A stretch of 64,000 nt of DNA from Sphingobium sp. EM0848 (GTDB lineage: Bacteria; Pseudomonadota; Alphaproteobacteria; Sphingomonadales; Sphingomonadaceae). Position numbers and translations under genes: made by a program. The stretch covers positions 248,001 to 312,000 of the forward strand of contig NZ_JABXWB010000001.1 of the NCBI RefSeq assembly GCF_013375555.1, given 5' to 3'. The notes below the pieces were generated by a model that had not been told where the DNA came from, did not search any database, and saw only the letters and a program-made list of their open reading frames with translations. Shown in pieces: positions 17,085 to 26,926 of the stretch (position 1 is its first letter; each line of letters opens with the position of its first letter).

Positions 17085-18347
17085 ATGGTTCGAACCCTTG
17101 CAGCCTTGCTGGCTGCCGCGTCTTGCGTCGCCGTGGCGCAAGCGCAGGACATACCCACAGCGGTCGCCAGTTCGCCGTCCCTGACACTTGATGATGCCGT
17201 TGCGGCAGCGGGCGGAAGTGCGCCGGCACTCGATGCGGCGCAGGCCGGCGTAGAGGCAGCTCGCGCAGGCCGAACCGTCGCGGGTTTGCGACCCAATCCC
17301 ACCGTACAGACACAGGTGGAAAATGTCGCCGGAACCGGCCTTTATCGCGGCGTCGGGGGTGCCGAAGCAACCGTCAGCGTAGCCGTTCCCATCGAGTTGG
17401 GCGGCAAGCGCTCCGCCCGGATTGCAGTTGCCAATGCGCAAGCCGATCGCGCCTTGCTGACGCAGGCCATCACGCAGGCGGACATTCGTCTTCAGGTCAT
17501 CCAGCTTTATGTGGAGGCCGTGGCATCCGAACGGCGGCTGGCCACGGCGCGCGATCAGGCGAGGATTGCCACCGACGCGGCCAATACGGCGCGGGTGCGG
17601 GTCGAGGCTGGCCGCGCTTCACCCATTGAAGAGCAGCGCGCCAGCGTTGCCAGGATCAATGCCGACGCCCATGTCGAGCGCACGAAGCGGCTCGCCGCCG
17701 CCGCCCGCGCCAATCTGGCTCGCAGGATCGGCCAGCCCCTGCCGCAATCGCTCGACCTTGCATGGCTCGACCATTTACCGGCCAGCCACGGACCTGGGCG
17801 CCCCGTCAGCGCGACGGGAACATTGGCGCTCGCCGCCGCCGACGCCAATCTCGCCGTTGCCGATGCAGCTGTGCGGCTGTCGCAATCGCAACGGATGCCG
17901 GATCTGGAAGTCGGCCCCGGCGTGAGGCATTTCTCGCAGACGAATGACACGGCTTTTGTCTTCACCGTCAGCATGCCGATCCCGATCTTCCATTCGGGCA
18001 AAGCCGCCGTCGCCCAGGCACGCGCGCAACGCACGTCGGTCGAAGCGCAGAAGCGCCTGACCGCGCTCGATATCGAGCAGGCCATCACCGATGCACAGGT
18101 GGCGGCGGACAATGCCGCGATCACCGCCCGGACGACGAGCGGCCCGGCCTTGGCCGCCGCCCAGGAGGCAGCGCGCATCGCCCGCATCGGTTATCGGGAG
18201 GGCAAGTTCGGCCAACTCGATCTGCTCGACGCCGAGCGCACCCTTGCCGACACGCGCGTTGCCGCGATCGACGCGCTCGCTGCCTATCAAAATGCCCGCG
18301 CGCAACTGGAGCGCCTGACCGCGCCCGCGCCGGAACAAGGGAACTGA
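17085..18347 (+). CDS. czcC: CzcC-like outer membrane factor of RND metal efflux (TolC family)
   Basis: The protein has 420 residues with an N-terminal signal peptide (MVRTLAALLAAASCVAVAQA). There are two TolC-type repeats rich in Ala and coiled coil, including 'GLRPNPTVQTQVENVAGTG' and 'GYREGKFGQLDLLDAERTLA', both typical of CzcC/CusC-type proteins. It forms the outer-membrane channel of the tripartite pump encoded with the next two genes. The stop is three bases before czcB. Confidence 0.85.
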   Translation: MVRTLAALLAAASCVAVAQAQDIPTAVASSPSLTLDDAVAAAGGSAPALDAAQAGVEAARAGRTVAGLRPNPTVQTQVENVAGTGLYRGVGGAEATVSVAVPIELGGKRSARIAVANAQADRALLTQAITQADIRLQVIQLYVEAVASERRLATARDQARIATDAANTARVRVEAGRASPIEEQRASVARINADAHVERTKRLAAAARANLARRIGQPLPQSLDLAWLDHLPASHGPGRPVSATGTLALAAADANLAVADAAVRLSQSQRMPDLEVGPGVRHFSQTNDTAFVFTVSMPIPIFHSGKAAVAQARAQRTSVEAQKRLTALDIEQAITDAQVAADNAAITARTTSGPALAAAQEAARIARIGYREGKFGQLDLLDAERTLADTRVAAIDALAAYQNARAQLERLTAPAPEQGN

Positions 18348-18350
18348 TTC

Positions 18351-19514
18351 ATGCTGTCCAGGACATTCATTGCGGTGGCCCTCCCACTGTCGTTGGCGCT
18401 GACCCTTGCCAGCTGCGGCGGCGGCGAGGCTGCCAAAGAAGCCTCCGCCACCAGTGAAGGGGCGGGGGAAAAAGCTGCCCATATCGATGAAGGCAAAATC
18501 ACGCTCAGCACCGATCAGATTGCGGCCGCCGGAATCCAGATCGGCCGTCCCACGATCGGCGGATCGGGCACGATCGAACTGCCCGCGACGATCGACGGCG
18601 ATCCTCAGGGGACACAGGTCGTCTCGGCCGCCATCGGTGGCCGGGTGGTCGCGCTCACCCGCAATCTGGGCCAGTCCGTTGGACGGGGCCAGACGCTGGC
18701 CATCATCGAGAGCCGCGAAGCCGCCTCGCTCAATGCGGAGATCGAGGCCGCCCGCGCAAGGCTGGCGCTCGCCAATTCCAACCTTTCCCGCGAGCAGCGC
18801 CTGTTTGCCCAGCGCGTCTCGCCTGAACAGGATCTGATTGCCGCCCGTACCGCCGCGACCGAGGCACGCATAGCGCTTCGGCTCGCCCGGCAACAGCTTG
18901 CCGCAGCCGGTGCCGGAGGGGGTGGTCTCAATCGGATCGCGATCACAGCGCCGATTTCGGGTCAGGTGATCGGCCGCAGCGTCGTGTTGGGGCAGACCGT
19001 GGCCGCAGATGCGGAGCTGTTCCGGGTCGCGAACCTCTCGAACCTGTCCCTCTCGCTCAACTTGCAGCCGCTGGATGCCGGCCGTGTGCGTCCCGGCGCG
19101 GCCGTCACCGTCAAGGCAGCGGGCCGCGAAGCAACAGCGCGGGTCAGCTTCGTCTCTCCGGCGCTCGACACCAATATAAGGCTGGTTCCCGTCATCGCAA
19201 CGCTCGACAACCGGCAGGGCCAGTGGCGCGTGGGCGAACCGGTCACGGCCGCCGTGGAGTTCACCGGCACCGGCACCGGCGGCGATGGCGCAATCCGCGT
19301 GCCTTCGACCGCAGTTCAGACCCAAAAAGGCAAGACGATAGTCTTCGTGCGGACCAGGACCGGCTTCGAGGCGACACCCGTCGCCGTAGGGGACCGTTCC
19401 GGCGACAGCGTGATCGTCCGCTCTGGCCTCAAGGGCAGTGAGGAGATCGCCACCACCAACAGCTTCACGCTCAAGGCCGAACTCGGCAAGGGCGAAGCGG
19501 CGCACGAGGATTGA
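18351..19514 (+). CDS. czcB: CzcB-like periplasmic adaptor of RND metal efflux
   Basis: The protein has 387 residues. The N-terminus has a lipoprotein signal (LALTLASC, lipobox Cys about residue 22), so it is probably anchored to the inner membrane by lipid. Next come a barrel-sandwich/lipoyl segment ('GGRVVALTRNLGQSVGRGQ'), an alpha-helical hairpin, and the membrane-proximal domains ('SFVSPALDTNIRLVPVIATL'). The family links the RND pump to the outer membrane channel. It sits between czcC (3 bases) and czcA (4 bases). Confidence 0.87.
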   Translation: MLSRTFIAVALPLSLALTLASCGGGEAAKEASATSEGAGEKAAHIDEGKITLSTDQIAAAGIQIGRPTIGGSGTIELPATIDGDPQGTQVVSAAIGGRVVALTRNLGQSVGRGQTLAIIESREAASLNAEIEAARARLALANSNLSREQRLFAQRVSPEQDLIAARTAATEARIALRLARQQLAAAGAGGGGLNRIAITAPISGQVIGRSVVLGQTVAADAELFRVANLSNLSLSLNLQPLDAGRVRPGAAVTVKAAGREATARVSFVSPALDTNIRLVPVIATLDNRQGQWRVGEPVTAAVEFTGTGTGGDGAIRVPSTAVQTQKGKTIVFVRTRTGFEATPVAVGDRSGDSVIVRSGLKGSEEIATTNSFTLKAELGKGEAAHED

Positions 19515-19518
19515 GCCG

Positions 19519-22500
19519 ATGATCGCCCCTGTCGTCAACTGGGCGGTTCACAAGCGCTGGCTCGTCCTGCTGCTGACCGCCATCGCCGCCGTGATCGGTG
19601 CCGTGGCCCTGTACCGGCTGCCGATCGATGCTGTGCCGGACATCACCAACAATCAGGTGCAGATCAATATCCGCGCGCCTGCGCTCTCGCCCGAACTGGT
19701 GGAAAAACAGGTCGCCTTCCCGATCGAAACCGCGCTCGCCGGCGTTCCGGGCCTTGAATATACCCGGTCGCTCAGCCGCAACGGCTTTGCCCAGGTCACC
19801 GCCGTTTTCTCTGATGCGACCGATATCTTCTTCGCCCGCCAGCAGGTCGGCGAACGCCTGACCAGCGTCGCGGACAACCTTCCCGATGGCGTGAGCCCGG
19901 AAATGGGTCCGATCGCAACGGGACTGGGCGAAGTCGCCATGTGGACCGTTCGCCTCGAACATCGCAAGGATGACAGGCATCTGCCCGGCGAACCGGGGAT
20001 GCAGCCTGACGGCAGCTATATCACCCCCGAGGGCGAACGGCTGACCAATGACGCGGACAAGGCGACCTATCTGCGCACGGCACAGGACTGGATCGTCGCG
20101 CCGCTGCTCAAGAACACCCCCGGTCTGGCGGGCGTCGATTCGATCGGCGGTTACGCCAAGCAATATCTGGTCGTGCCGGATGTGCAGCGCCTGGCTTCCA
20201 TGGGCATATCGCTGAGCGATCTTGGCACCGCACTCGAACGCAACAATAGCAGTGTCGGCGGTGGCTTCGTCAATCGTAATGGCGAGGGGCTTGCGGTTCG
20301 CGCCGACGCGCTCGTGCGCAACGCCGATGAGCTGTCCCGGATCGTTGTCGCCACCCGTCAGGGCGTGCCGATCACGCTGGGGCAGGTTGCGACGGTCCGC
20401 ACGGGCCAGGCCGTTCGCATGGGGTCGGCTTCGGAAAATGGCACGGAGGTCGTCGTCGGCACCGCCGTCATGCGGATCGGCGAAAACAGCCGGACGGTGG
20501 CGACGGCGGTCGCCCGGCGGCTTGAGGAGATCAACGCCTCTCTACCGCCCGACGTCATCGTCCAGCCCGTCCTTGATCGCACGGCGCTGGTGAATTCGAC
20601 CATCAGGACGGTAGCGAAGAATCTTGGCGAAGGCGCACTGCTTGTCATCATCGTGCTGTTCGCCCTGCTGGGGAATTTCCGCGCGGCGCTGATCGCGGCT
20701 GCGATCATTCCGATCACGATGATGCTCACCAGCTTCGGCATGCTGCGTGTCGGGGTGTCGGCAAATCTCATGAGCCTTGGCGCGCTGGACTTCGGCCTGA
20801 TCGTCGATGGCGCAGTCATCATCGTGGAAAATGCACTGCGGCGCATGGCGGAACGGCAGCATCATCAAGGCCGCCTGCTGACGGCGCAGGAGCGTCTCCA
20901 TGCCGTGACGGCGGCGGCGCGCGAGATGATCAAGCCGTCGGTCTATGGTCAGGCCATCATCATCCTCGTCTATGTCCCGCTGCTGACGCTGACGGGCGTC
21001 GAGGGCAAGACATTCGTACCCATGGCGCTTACCGTCATCATCGCGCTCGTCTGCGCTTTTGTCCTCTCGCTCACCTTCGTCCCGGCAGCCATCGCCCTTT
21101 GGCTCTCGAAGCGGATCGAGGAGAAGGAAGGGCGGATCATGAACTGGCTCAAGACCCGCTACGAACCCGGTCTTGATCGGGCGATGGCGCGCCCATCGAT
21201 TACCATCGGTGCGGGCGTCGGCGCTTTTGGCGTGGCGGCCCTTGCTTTCATGGCTTTGGGTCAGGTGTTCCTGCCCCAACTTGATGAAGGCGACATTCTC
21301 ATTCAGGCCCTGCGCATTCCCGCGACGTCGGTGCAACAGAGCCAGGCCATGCAGGTGCCGATCGAGCAGATGATGGCAAGGCAGCCCGAAGTGAAGTTCG
21401 TCTTTTCGAAGACCGGCACGGCGGAACTGGCATCCGATCCCATGCCGCCCAATGCCACCGACATGTTCGTGATCCTCAAGGATCGAAAGGACTGGCCCGA
21501 TCCGAGCCTCACCAAGGACGATCTGATCAAGCGAATGGAAGGCCAGCTCCAGAAATTTCCGGGCAATGCCTATGAAATCACCCAGCCGATCCAGATGCGC
21601 TTCAATGAGTTGATCGCGGGCGTGCGGGGCGACATCGCCGTCAAGGTGTTTGGCGACGACTTCAACGCCATGAATGCCACGGCCGAGAAGATCGCCGGTG
21701 TGCTTCGGCGCACCAAGGGAGCCGTGGACGTCAAGGTCGAGCAGACGACCGGCCTTCCCATACTCGACATTCGGGTCAATCGTGATGCCATGGCGCGCCT
21801 TGGGGTCACCGCGCAGGATGTTCAGGATATCGTCACCGCGACCATCGGCGGCCGCAAGGCCGGCATGATCTACGAAGGCGACCGTCGCTTTCCCGTGGTC
21901 ATTCGGCTGTCCGATGCGCAGCGGGCGGACATGTCGCTGCTCAGTCAGGTTCAGCTTCCAACGCCGGGCGGGCAGTTCGTGCCGCTTGCCAGCGTCGCGG
22001 ACATCCGGATCGTTGATGGCCCCAACCAGATCAGCCGCGAGAACGGTAAGCGCCGCGTGGTCGTTCAGGCGAATGTCCGTGGCCGCGACGTCGGCACTGT
22101 GGTCGAAGACGCCCGGAATGCGATCGCCCGTGACGTTCGTCTTCCCTCGGGCAGCTATCTGGAATGGGGCGGCCAGTTTGAAAATCTGGCTTCGGCCCGC
22201 GAACGACTGCAACTCGTCATTCCGGCCTGTTTCGCGCTGATCATGCTGCTCCTCTATGGAGCGCTGGGATCGGTTCGTGACGCGGCGATCGTGTTCACCG
22301 GCGTTCCCCTGGCTCTGGTGGGCGGCGTCCTTGCGCTGCTGCTGCGGGGCATGGACTTTTCGATCTCCGCAGCGGTCGGGTTCATCGCTCTGTCCGGGAT
22401 CGCGGTGCTGAACGGGCTGGTGATGGTGTCCTCGGTTCAGGACCTCATGCGAACGGGCATGGACCGGGCGCAAGCGGCAAGGGCAGGCGCTCTTCAGCGC

Positions 22501-22725
22501 CTTCGCCCGGTGGTGATGACCGCGCTGGTCGCGAGTCTTGGCTTCGTCCCCATGGCATTGGGAACCGGAGCGGGCGCGGAGGTGCAGAAGCCGCTTGCGA
22601 CCGTGGTGATTGGCGGCCTTGTCTCGGCGACGTTGCTGACCCTTTTCGTCCTGCCCACTCTCTACGCCCGCTATGGGCGGGAGGCGATGGTGGAACGCAG
22701 AAAAGCTGCCAGCCCCGCAGGGTGA
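19519..22725 (+). CDS. czcA: CzcA-like heavy-metal efflux RND transporter
   Basis: The protein has 1068 residues, the usual length. The ATG is at 19519, four bases after the czcB stop. TM1 is followed by 'LPIDAVPDITNNQVQINIRA', the N-terminal hallmark of HME-RND pumps. TM4 carries 'DFGLIVDGAVIIVEN', with the acidic residues (D, D, E) of the proton relay seen in the Co/Zn/Cd-type pumps. Two large periplasmic loops and twelve TM helices can be traced. It expels divalent cations (Co, Zn, Cd, possibly Ni) by proton antiport. No CzcD, CzcE or two-component regulator is present, and the neighbouring TetR on the other strand faces away. Confidence 0.93.
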   Translation: MIAPVVNWAVHKRWLVLLLTAIAAVIGAVALYRLPIDAVPDITNNQVQINIRAPALSPELVEKQVAFPIETALAGVPGLEYTRSLSRNGFAQVTAVFSDATDIFFARQQVGERLTSVADNLPDGVSPEMGPIATGLGEVAMWTVRLEHRKDDRHLPGEPGMQPDGSYITPEGERLTNDADKATYLRTAQDWIVAPLLKNTPGLAGVDSIGGYAKQYLVVPDVQRLASMGISLSDLGTALERNNSSVGGGFVNRNGEGLAVRADALVRNADELSRIVVATRQGVPITLGQVATVRTGQAVRMGSASENGTEVVVGTAVMRIGENSRTVATAVARRLEEINASLPPDVIVQPVLDRTALVNSTIRTVAKNLGEGALLVIIVLFALLGNFRAALIAAAIIPITMMLTSFGMLRVGVSANLMSLGALDFGLIVDGAVIIVENALRRMAERQHHQGRLLTAQERLHAVTAAAREMIKPSVYGQAIIILVYVPLLTLTGVEGKTFVPMALTVIIALVCAFVLSLTFVPAAIALWLSKRIEEKEGRIMNWLKTRYEPGLDRAMARPSITIGAGVGAFGVAALAFMALGQVFLPQLDEGDILIQALRIPATSVQQSQAMQVPIEQMMARQPEVKFVFSKTGTAELASDPMPPNATDMFVILKDRKDWPDPSLTKDDLIKRMEGQLQKFPGNAYEITQPIQMRFNELIAGVRGDIAVKVFGDDFNAMNATAEKIAGVLRRTKGAVDVKVEQTTGLPILDIRVNRDAMARLGVTAQDVQDIVTATIGGRKAGMIYEGDRRFPVVIRLSDAQRADMSLLSQVQLPTPGGQFVPLASVADIRIVDGPNQISRENGKRRVVVQANVRGRDVGTVVEDARNAIARDVRLPSGSYLEWGGQFENLASARERLQLVIPACFALIMLLLYGALGSVRDAAIVFTGVPLALVGGVLALLLRGMDFSISAAVGFIALSGIAVLNGLVMVSSVQDLMRTGMDRAQAARAGALQRLRPVVMTALVASLGFVPMALGTGAGAEVQKPLATVVIGGLVSATLLTLFVLPTLYARYGREAMVERRKAASPAG

Positions 22726-22759
22726 AGCCGCTGCGCCACAGGCGTGTCCTGAAGCTCGG

Positions 22760-23407
22760 CTATTCGTGCATTTCCATGAAGCATCGCAATTCGTCGGCTC
22801 CTGCCGTGACATAGAGCGATTGTTCGGCAAGGGACATGATGCTGCCTGCGGCAAGGTCTGAACAGATCTGGTCGAGCCGGGTCAGGATCAGGCGCGCGCG
22901 GATGCGCTCCGCATCTCCCGACAGAGCGGCGCGAAATCCACCGACGCCCGCGCTGCCCAGCATGTCTATCAAGCGGTCGCCGTCGCTCCGCAGCCGCTGC
23001 CTGAAATTGGGTTCGAAGGTCGCCAGCTGGATGACGAGCGAGGTGATGTAACCATGCTCGATATAAATCTGCGCCAGCCGGCGAAGCCAGTCTTCGAGCA
23101 CGGGTTGGCTGGGCCGGGCCATGTTCGTGAGCTCGCGGAAAAGCTCCTGCCAGTCGGCCTCGATCGAACCATAGATGGCGAGCGCAAGCGCCAGCTTCGA
23201 ATCGAAATGGGTGTAGAAGGTGGCCCGGCTGACCCCGGCTGCGGCGATCAGTTCGTCGATCGTCGCGAACACATAGGGAGTGGTGGAAAATACAGTGGCC
23301 GCACCCGCCAGGATTGCCGCGCGCGTCTGTTCCTTGCGCTGCTGCTGAAATCCATTCCGCCCGCCGACGCGCAGCCCTTTGGAGCGGGAAGGTTTGGCGC
23401 TGTTCAT
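22760..23407 (-). CDS. TetR/AcrR family transcriptional regulator
   Basis: The protein has 215 residues. The N-terminal HTH is recognisable: 'TRAAILAGAATVFSTTPYVF' and 'IDELIAAAGVSRATFYTHF'. The C-terminal domain is all-helical. It lies last in the minus-strand run below the SDR and VOC genes (75 bases after the SDR), so it probably regulates those genes. A palindrome-rich site upstream of the VOC gene (24842-24872) is the candidate operator. It converges on czcA with only 34 bases between. Confidence 0.85.
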   Translation of the reverse strand: MNSAKPSRSKGLRVGGRNGFQQQRKEQTRAAILAGAATVFSTTPYVFATIDELIAAAGVSRATFYTHFDSKLALALAIYGSIEADWQELFRELTNMARPSQPVLEDWLRRLAQIYIEHGYITSLVIQLATFEPNFRQRLRSDGDRLIDMLGSAGVGGFRAALSGDAERIRARLILTRLDQICSDLAAGSIMSLAEQSLYVTAGADELRCFMEMHE

Positions 23408-23482
23408 GCCCGGCCCCTATTACATCCGCCGCGATTAGGGAATGAGAATGATCTTGTAGCGGAGGCCGTCACCTTCCATCGA

Positions 23483-24274
23483 TCAGCCCGCCGCGCCGTA
23501 GGCTGCGTAAACCTCGCCGATCGAGGGGTTGCGGCGCAGCGTCTGACCGCCGCTGACATGGATGGTCTGGCCGGTGACGAAAGCGGATTCTTCGCTCGCG
23601 AGCCACAGCGCCGCGTCGGCGACATCGGCGCATTCTGTGCTGCGGCCCAGCGGCACCTCGCGCCGATAGAGCGCGGCGACATTGTCCAGCATCAATCCGC
23701 CGCCCGACATCGGCGCGTCGATGATGCCCCCCGGCGCGATCGAATTGGCGCGGATGCCCTGATGGCCGAATTCATGCGCGATACAGCGGATGACATGATC
23801 GATCCCTGCCTTGGTGCCCATATAGGCGGCGTGATTGTCGAACATGATCGTCGCCGTGACGGAGGAAATCTGGATGATCGACCCGCCCTGCGGCATAGCG
23901 GCGACAAGCGCCTGAAAGAAGCGGAAGGGGCCGGTGAACTGGACCGCGTTCATCGCGTCGAGGTCGGCGCGGGTCATGTCGAGAAAGGGCTTGATCAGCC
24001 CCCAGCCAGTCGCGTTGATCCCGATGTCGAGCCCACCCTGGCGCGCCGCTGTCTCCGTGACAAGCCGCTCGGGCGCGCCCTCGACTGTGATGTCGCATGC
24101 CTGCCAGTCGGCGCCGATCTGCGCCGCCACATCGGCGACGGCGTCTGCGCGGCGGCCCGAAATGGTGACGCGCGCACCCTGTTCGATGTAGCGCCGCGCG
24201 ATTGCCTCGCCGACATTGCCGGGGGCGACACCCAGCACCAGCGCTGATTTTCCGGTGAGCCGTCCGTTCGTCAT
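23483..24274 (-). CDS. Short-chain dehydrogenase/reductase
   Basis: The protein has 263 residues. The cofactor motif is a variant 'GVAPGNVGEAIA', as in enoyl-reductase-like SDRs. The catalytic Ser is in 'IQISSVTA', and the active-site pair is in 'AYMGTKAG' (YxxxK). The C-terminus 'FVTGQTIHVSGGQTL' is standard. It is an NAD(P)-dependent oxidoreductase, presumably on an alcohol or keto intermediate. It starts four bases after the VOC gene on the same strand, so the two are one transcript. Confidence 0.88.
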   Translation of the reverse strand: MTNGRLTGKSALVLGVAPGNVGEAIARRYIEQGARVTISGRRADAVADVAAQIGADWQACDITVEGAPERLVTETAARQGGLDIGINATGWGLIKPFLDMTRADLDAMNAVQFTGPFRFFQALVAAMPQGGSIIQISSVTATIMFDNHAAYMGTKAGIDHVIRCIAHEFGHQGIRANSIAPGGIIDAPMSGGGLMLDNVAALYRREVPLGRSTECADVADAALWLASEESAFVTGQTIHVSGGQTLRRNPSIGEVYAAYGAAG

Positions 24275-24278
24275 CCCA

Positions 24279-24806
24279 TCACTCCCCTGTCTCGATCGTC
24301 GTCACCGGATTGCTGCCGTCCCAGCCGCGCGCCGCTGCGATGCCAGCGGCGACCATCTCGCGCATTCCGGCGCCTTCAATGAACTCGTACAGAACGCCCG
24401 GATCGTCCTTGGTTTCGAGATAGGCGACGCGGGTTGATGGGTTGGAGGCCTCGAACAGGACCGACAGCCCGCGCGCGGTCGCTTCCGCGACCGCGGCATC
24501 AAGGTTGTCGACGATCCACGCTATATGATGCATCCCGCACAACGGCGCGCCGCTTTCGTCGCGATAGGGGGAGGCGGCATTCCCAATCGGCTGGATCAAC
24601 TCGATCTGGACATCGCCCTGATAGGCGAGCGCGACATCTATCACGACGCGCGTCAGCTGGCCCCGGAATCGCCCGTCGAGCGTCACGCCGCGAAAGACGG
24701 TCCAGGGGCCGAGGCCGATCTGCCGCATCCGGCAGGCTATCGATTGGTCGAGGTCGTCGACCACAAAGCCAATCTGGTCGATCGATCCGAATAACGCTTC
24801 CGCCAT
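24279..24806 (-). CDS. VOC (glyoxalase/dioxygenase fold) family protein
   Basis: The protein has 175 residues with two beta-alpha-beta3 units: 'IDQIGFVVDDLDQSI' at the N-terminus and 'MHHIAWIVDNLDAAVAEA' in the second half. The candidate metal residues are a His in 'HHIAW' and a Glu in 'LYEFIE'; the first His is absent because the N-terminal strand reads QIGF. The family covers glyoxalases, extradiol-type enzymes and methylmalonyl-CoA epimerase. The exact reaction is unclear, but co-transcription with an SDR points to a catabolic step. Confidence 0.8.
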   Translation of the reverse strand: MAEALFGSIDQIGFVVDDLDQSIACRMRQIGLGPWTVFRGVTLDGRFRGQLTRVVIDVALAYQGDVQIELIQPIGNAASPYRDESGAPLCGMHHIAWIVDNLDAAVAEATARGLSVLFEASNPSTRVAYLETKDDPGVLYEFIEGAGMREMVAAGIAAARGWDGSNPVTTIETGE

Positions 24807-24841
24807 CGCTATTTCTTCCCTTGTATCCCGGCTTCGCGATT

Positions 24842-24872
24842 ATACTGAACTGATAGTATGGTCAATCAGTAT
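24842..24872. promoter_or_regulatory. Candidate TetR operator upstream of the VOC gene
   Basis: Inverted half-sites ATACTGA (24842-24848) and TCAGTAT (24866-24872) flank a further ATACT/AGTAT pair (24842-24846, 24855-24859). The site lies about 35 bases before the VOC start. It fits binding by the TetR protein at 22760, which is inference. Confidence 0.4.
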
Positions 24873-24949
24873 GAAATGCCGGACTGGAGGTCGATGGCGG
24901 AGCTATAGCTTGGGGCAAGGGCGATCATCCCACGGGCATGAGTCGCCGT

Positions 24950-25945
24950 TCAGAAGCCGCCATCACCGCGAACATCGAGCAGGATCTTGCCCCGGACATG
25001 GCCGGCCGCCACGCGTTGCTGGGCTTCGGCTGCGGCATGGAGCGGCATGACATGGATTTCCGGCGCCCGGATACGACCCGTGGCCAAGGCGTCCACCAAC
25101 CCGTTCAGCTGGCGCGGCTGATTGGGAAATGTCGATGAAGCCACCGTCACCCTGACCCCCAGCGCCTCTGCCTGCGTCATGTCGGGCATGGGTTCATCCG
25201 CGATCAGTGTCGAGATCTGGACCACCAGCCCTCCGCGCTTCACCATCTCGATGGACTGGAGCAGGCTGCCCTGGCCAACCGTATCGATAATCAGATCCAC
25301 ACCGTCGGGGGCCCAGGCGCGGACTGCATCCAGCACAGCGCCCTTGCGATAGTCGATGGCGAGATCGGCGCCGAGAGCGCGGACATAATCGAGGTTTTGC
25401 GGACCGCAGGTCGCCGCTACCTCGGCACCGGCCATGCGGGCGAGTTGGATCGCATAGCTGCCGGTTCCGCCAGCTCCGCCATTGATAAGGACTTTTTGAC
25501 CGGGGGCCGCGCCGCCGACATCGAAGACGGCCTCCCAAGCGGTCATGCCTGCCGTGGGCAAGGTGGCCGCATCCCGCAGCGATACATGATCCGGCAGCTT
25601 GACGACCCGCTCCTGATCGGACGCGACATATTCGGCATAGGAGCCGCGCTCACCGCGCCCCTGATTGGATGCCGTGACGACGCGATCCCCGACGGCGAGG
25701 CCGTTCACGCCGTCTCCGATTTCGGCCACGATGCCAGCCGCATCGAAGCCAAGGACAAAGGGGAAATGGTAATCGAAGAAAGGCGCAAGCCAGCCCTCCC
25801 GTGCCTTCCAGTCGGCAGGGTTGACGCCCGCGAACGCAACCTGAACGACCACGCCTCCGGGCGCGGCGCGTGGCCGTTCGATCTCGGCTGGTTGCAGCAC
25901 TTCGGTTCCACCAAAGCGGTTCAGGATGATTGCCCGCATTGTCAT
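24950..25945 (-). CDS. Medium-chain dehydrogenase/reductase, quinone-oxidoreductase type
   Basis: The protein has 331 residues from ATG 25945, which has GGAG nine bases upstream; a TTG at 25960 is a less likely start. The GroES-like N-domain has 'AFAGVNPADWKAREG' and 'FPFVLGFDAAGIVAEIGDGV'. The Rossmann domain has 'VLINGGAGGTGSYAIQLARM', the zinc-free quinone oxidoreductase motif. The Cys ligands of zinc ADHs are missing. It would use NADPH to reduce quinones or enones. It lies 143 bases upstream of the VOC gene, on the same strand. Confidence 0.87.
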   Translation of the reverse strand: MTMRAIILNRFGGTEVLQPAEIERPRAAPGGVVVQVAFAGVNPADWKAREGWLAPFFDYHFPFVLGFDAAGIVAEIGDGVNGLAVGDRVVTASNQGRGERGSYAEYVASDQERVVKLPDHVSLRDAATLPTAGMTAWEAVFDVGGAAPGQKVLINGGAGGTGSYAIQLARMAGAEVAATCGPQNLDYVRALGADLAIDYRKGAVLDAVRAWAPDGVDLIIDTVGQGSLLQSIEMVKRGGLVVQISTLIADEPMPDMTQAEALGVRVTVASSTFPNQPRQLNGLVDALATGRIRAPEIHVMPLHAAAEAQQRVAAGHVRGKILLDVRGDGGF

Positions 25946-26086
25946 TCCATCAGTCTCCAAATTAGCGTTGACCGTTCGTGGCCTTCAGCGATTCCCTAAA
26001 TGGCGGATTATCGGCGCTCTGTTTTGCGCTCTTCTCCTCCCACGGCGTCGAACGTCTGCATCCGATCGTAGCGTGAAGGCGGGGAG

Positions 26087-26926
26087 CTATAGCAATGTCC
26101 GGCTATCCTCGGTCAGGTGGGGGCGATGATCGCCGATCAGATATTCCGCACGGGTCCTGGCCATCGCTTCCGTCAGTTCAGGATGCGTTGGCACCCAGAA
26201 TTGTCCAGCGGCGATGCCATCGAGAATGATTTCGGCGGCCTCATCCGGCGTCAGCCCGTGCGTTCGTAGCATATCCGCCATGATCGCGCGATGCTTGCCC
26301 GAAGCCTTGCCTTCATCGCCCTCGACCGCATCGTCGAAGATGCGGGTGGCGACGGGACCCGGCAGGACACAGGAAATGGAGATCGGCGCCCCGATCATCT
26401 CCATTTCAAGCGCAAGGCACTCGCTGAAGGACAGTATCGCATGCTTGCTCACCATATAGGGTGTCTGGATCGGCATCATGCCCAATGATCCGATTGATCC
26501 GACATTGGCGATCCATCCGCGCTTACCTGCCGAGATCATGCGCGGCGCGAAGGCGCGCACCGACTGGATGACGCCCAGGACGTTGATCGCAATCGTCTTG
26601 TTCCACGTCTCGGCGGGAATGTTCCAGACATGACCGAGCATTTCGATACCGGCATTGTTGACAAGGAGGGTCACATGACCAAAGGCGTCATAAGCCCGAT
26701 CCGCCAGCCGATCGAGTGCGGTTGCGTCCGAAACATCGGTCGCCACGGCCAGGGCGGAGCCACCCGCTGCGCGAATGGACCTTGCCACAGCTTCCGCGCG
26801 GTCGACAGCAATATCGGCAATCACGACCTTCATGCCGCGTGATGCTGCCGCGCGCGCAATGCCTTCTCCGATTCCGCTGCCGGCTCCTGTCACAACGGCC
26901 ACGCCGCCATTCCATTCGTCGTTCAT
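26087..26926 (-). CDS. Short-chain dehydrogenase/reductase
   Basis: The protein has 279 residues of classical type: 'VTGAGSGIGEGIA' for NAD(P), 'LVNNAGIEMLG' and 'NVGSIGSLG', with the active site in 'PYMVSKHAI' (Tyr and Lys four apart). The C-terminal extension 'GLTPDEAAEIILDGIAAGQF' is common in SDRs acting on bulky ring or side-chain alcohols. The start overlaps the stop of the next upstream gene by four bases (ATGA), so it is translationally coupled to the Dabb-like protein. Confidence 0.88.
   Translation of the reverse strand: MNDEWNGGVAVVTGAGSGIGEGIARAAASRGMKVVIADIAVDRAEAVARSIRAAGGSALAVATDVSDATALDRLADRAYDAFGHVTLLVNNAGIEMLGHVWNIPAETWNKTIAINVLGVIQSVRAFAPRMISAGKRGWIANVGSIGSLGMMPIQTPYMVSKHAILSFSECLALEMEMIGAPISISCVLPGPVATRIFDDAVEGDEGKASGKHRAIMADMLRTHGLTPDEAAEIILDGIAAGQFWVPTHPELTEAMARTRAEYLIGDHRPHLTEDSRTLL

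Noticed and set aside
17083..17095. GGTTCGAACCC, resembling a tRNA T-arm
   Set aside because: It is the start of czcC, and no acceptor or anticodon arm can be folded around it.
20542..22854. A 770-codon minus-strand frame
   Set aside because: It is the antisense of czcA and has no recognisable domain; czcA is complete and canonical.
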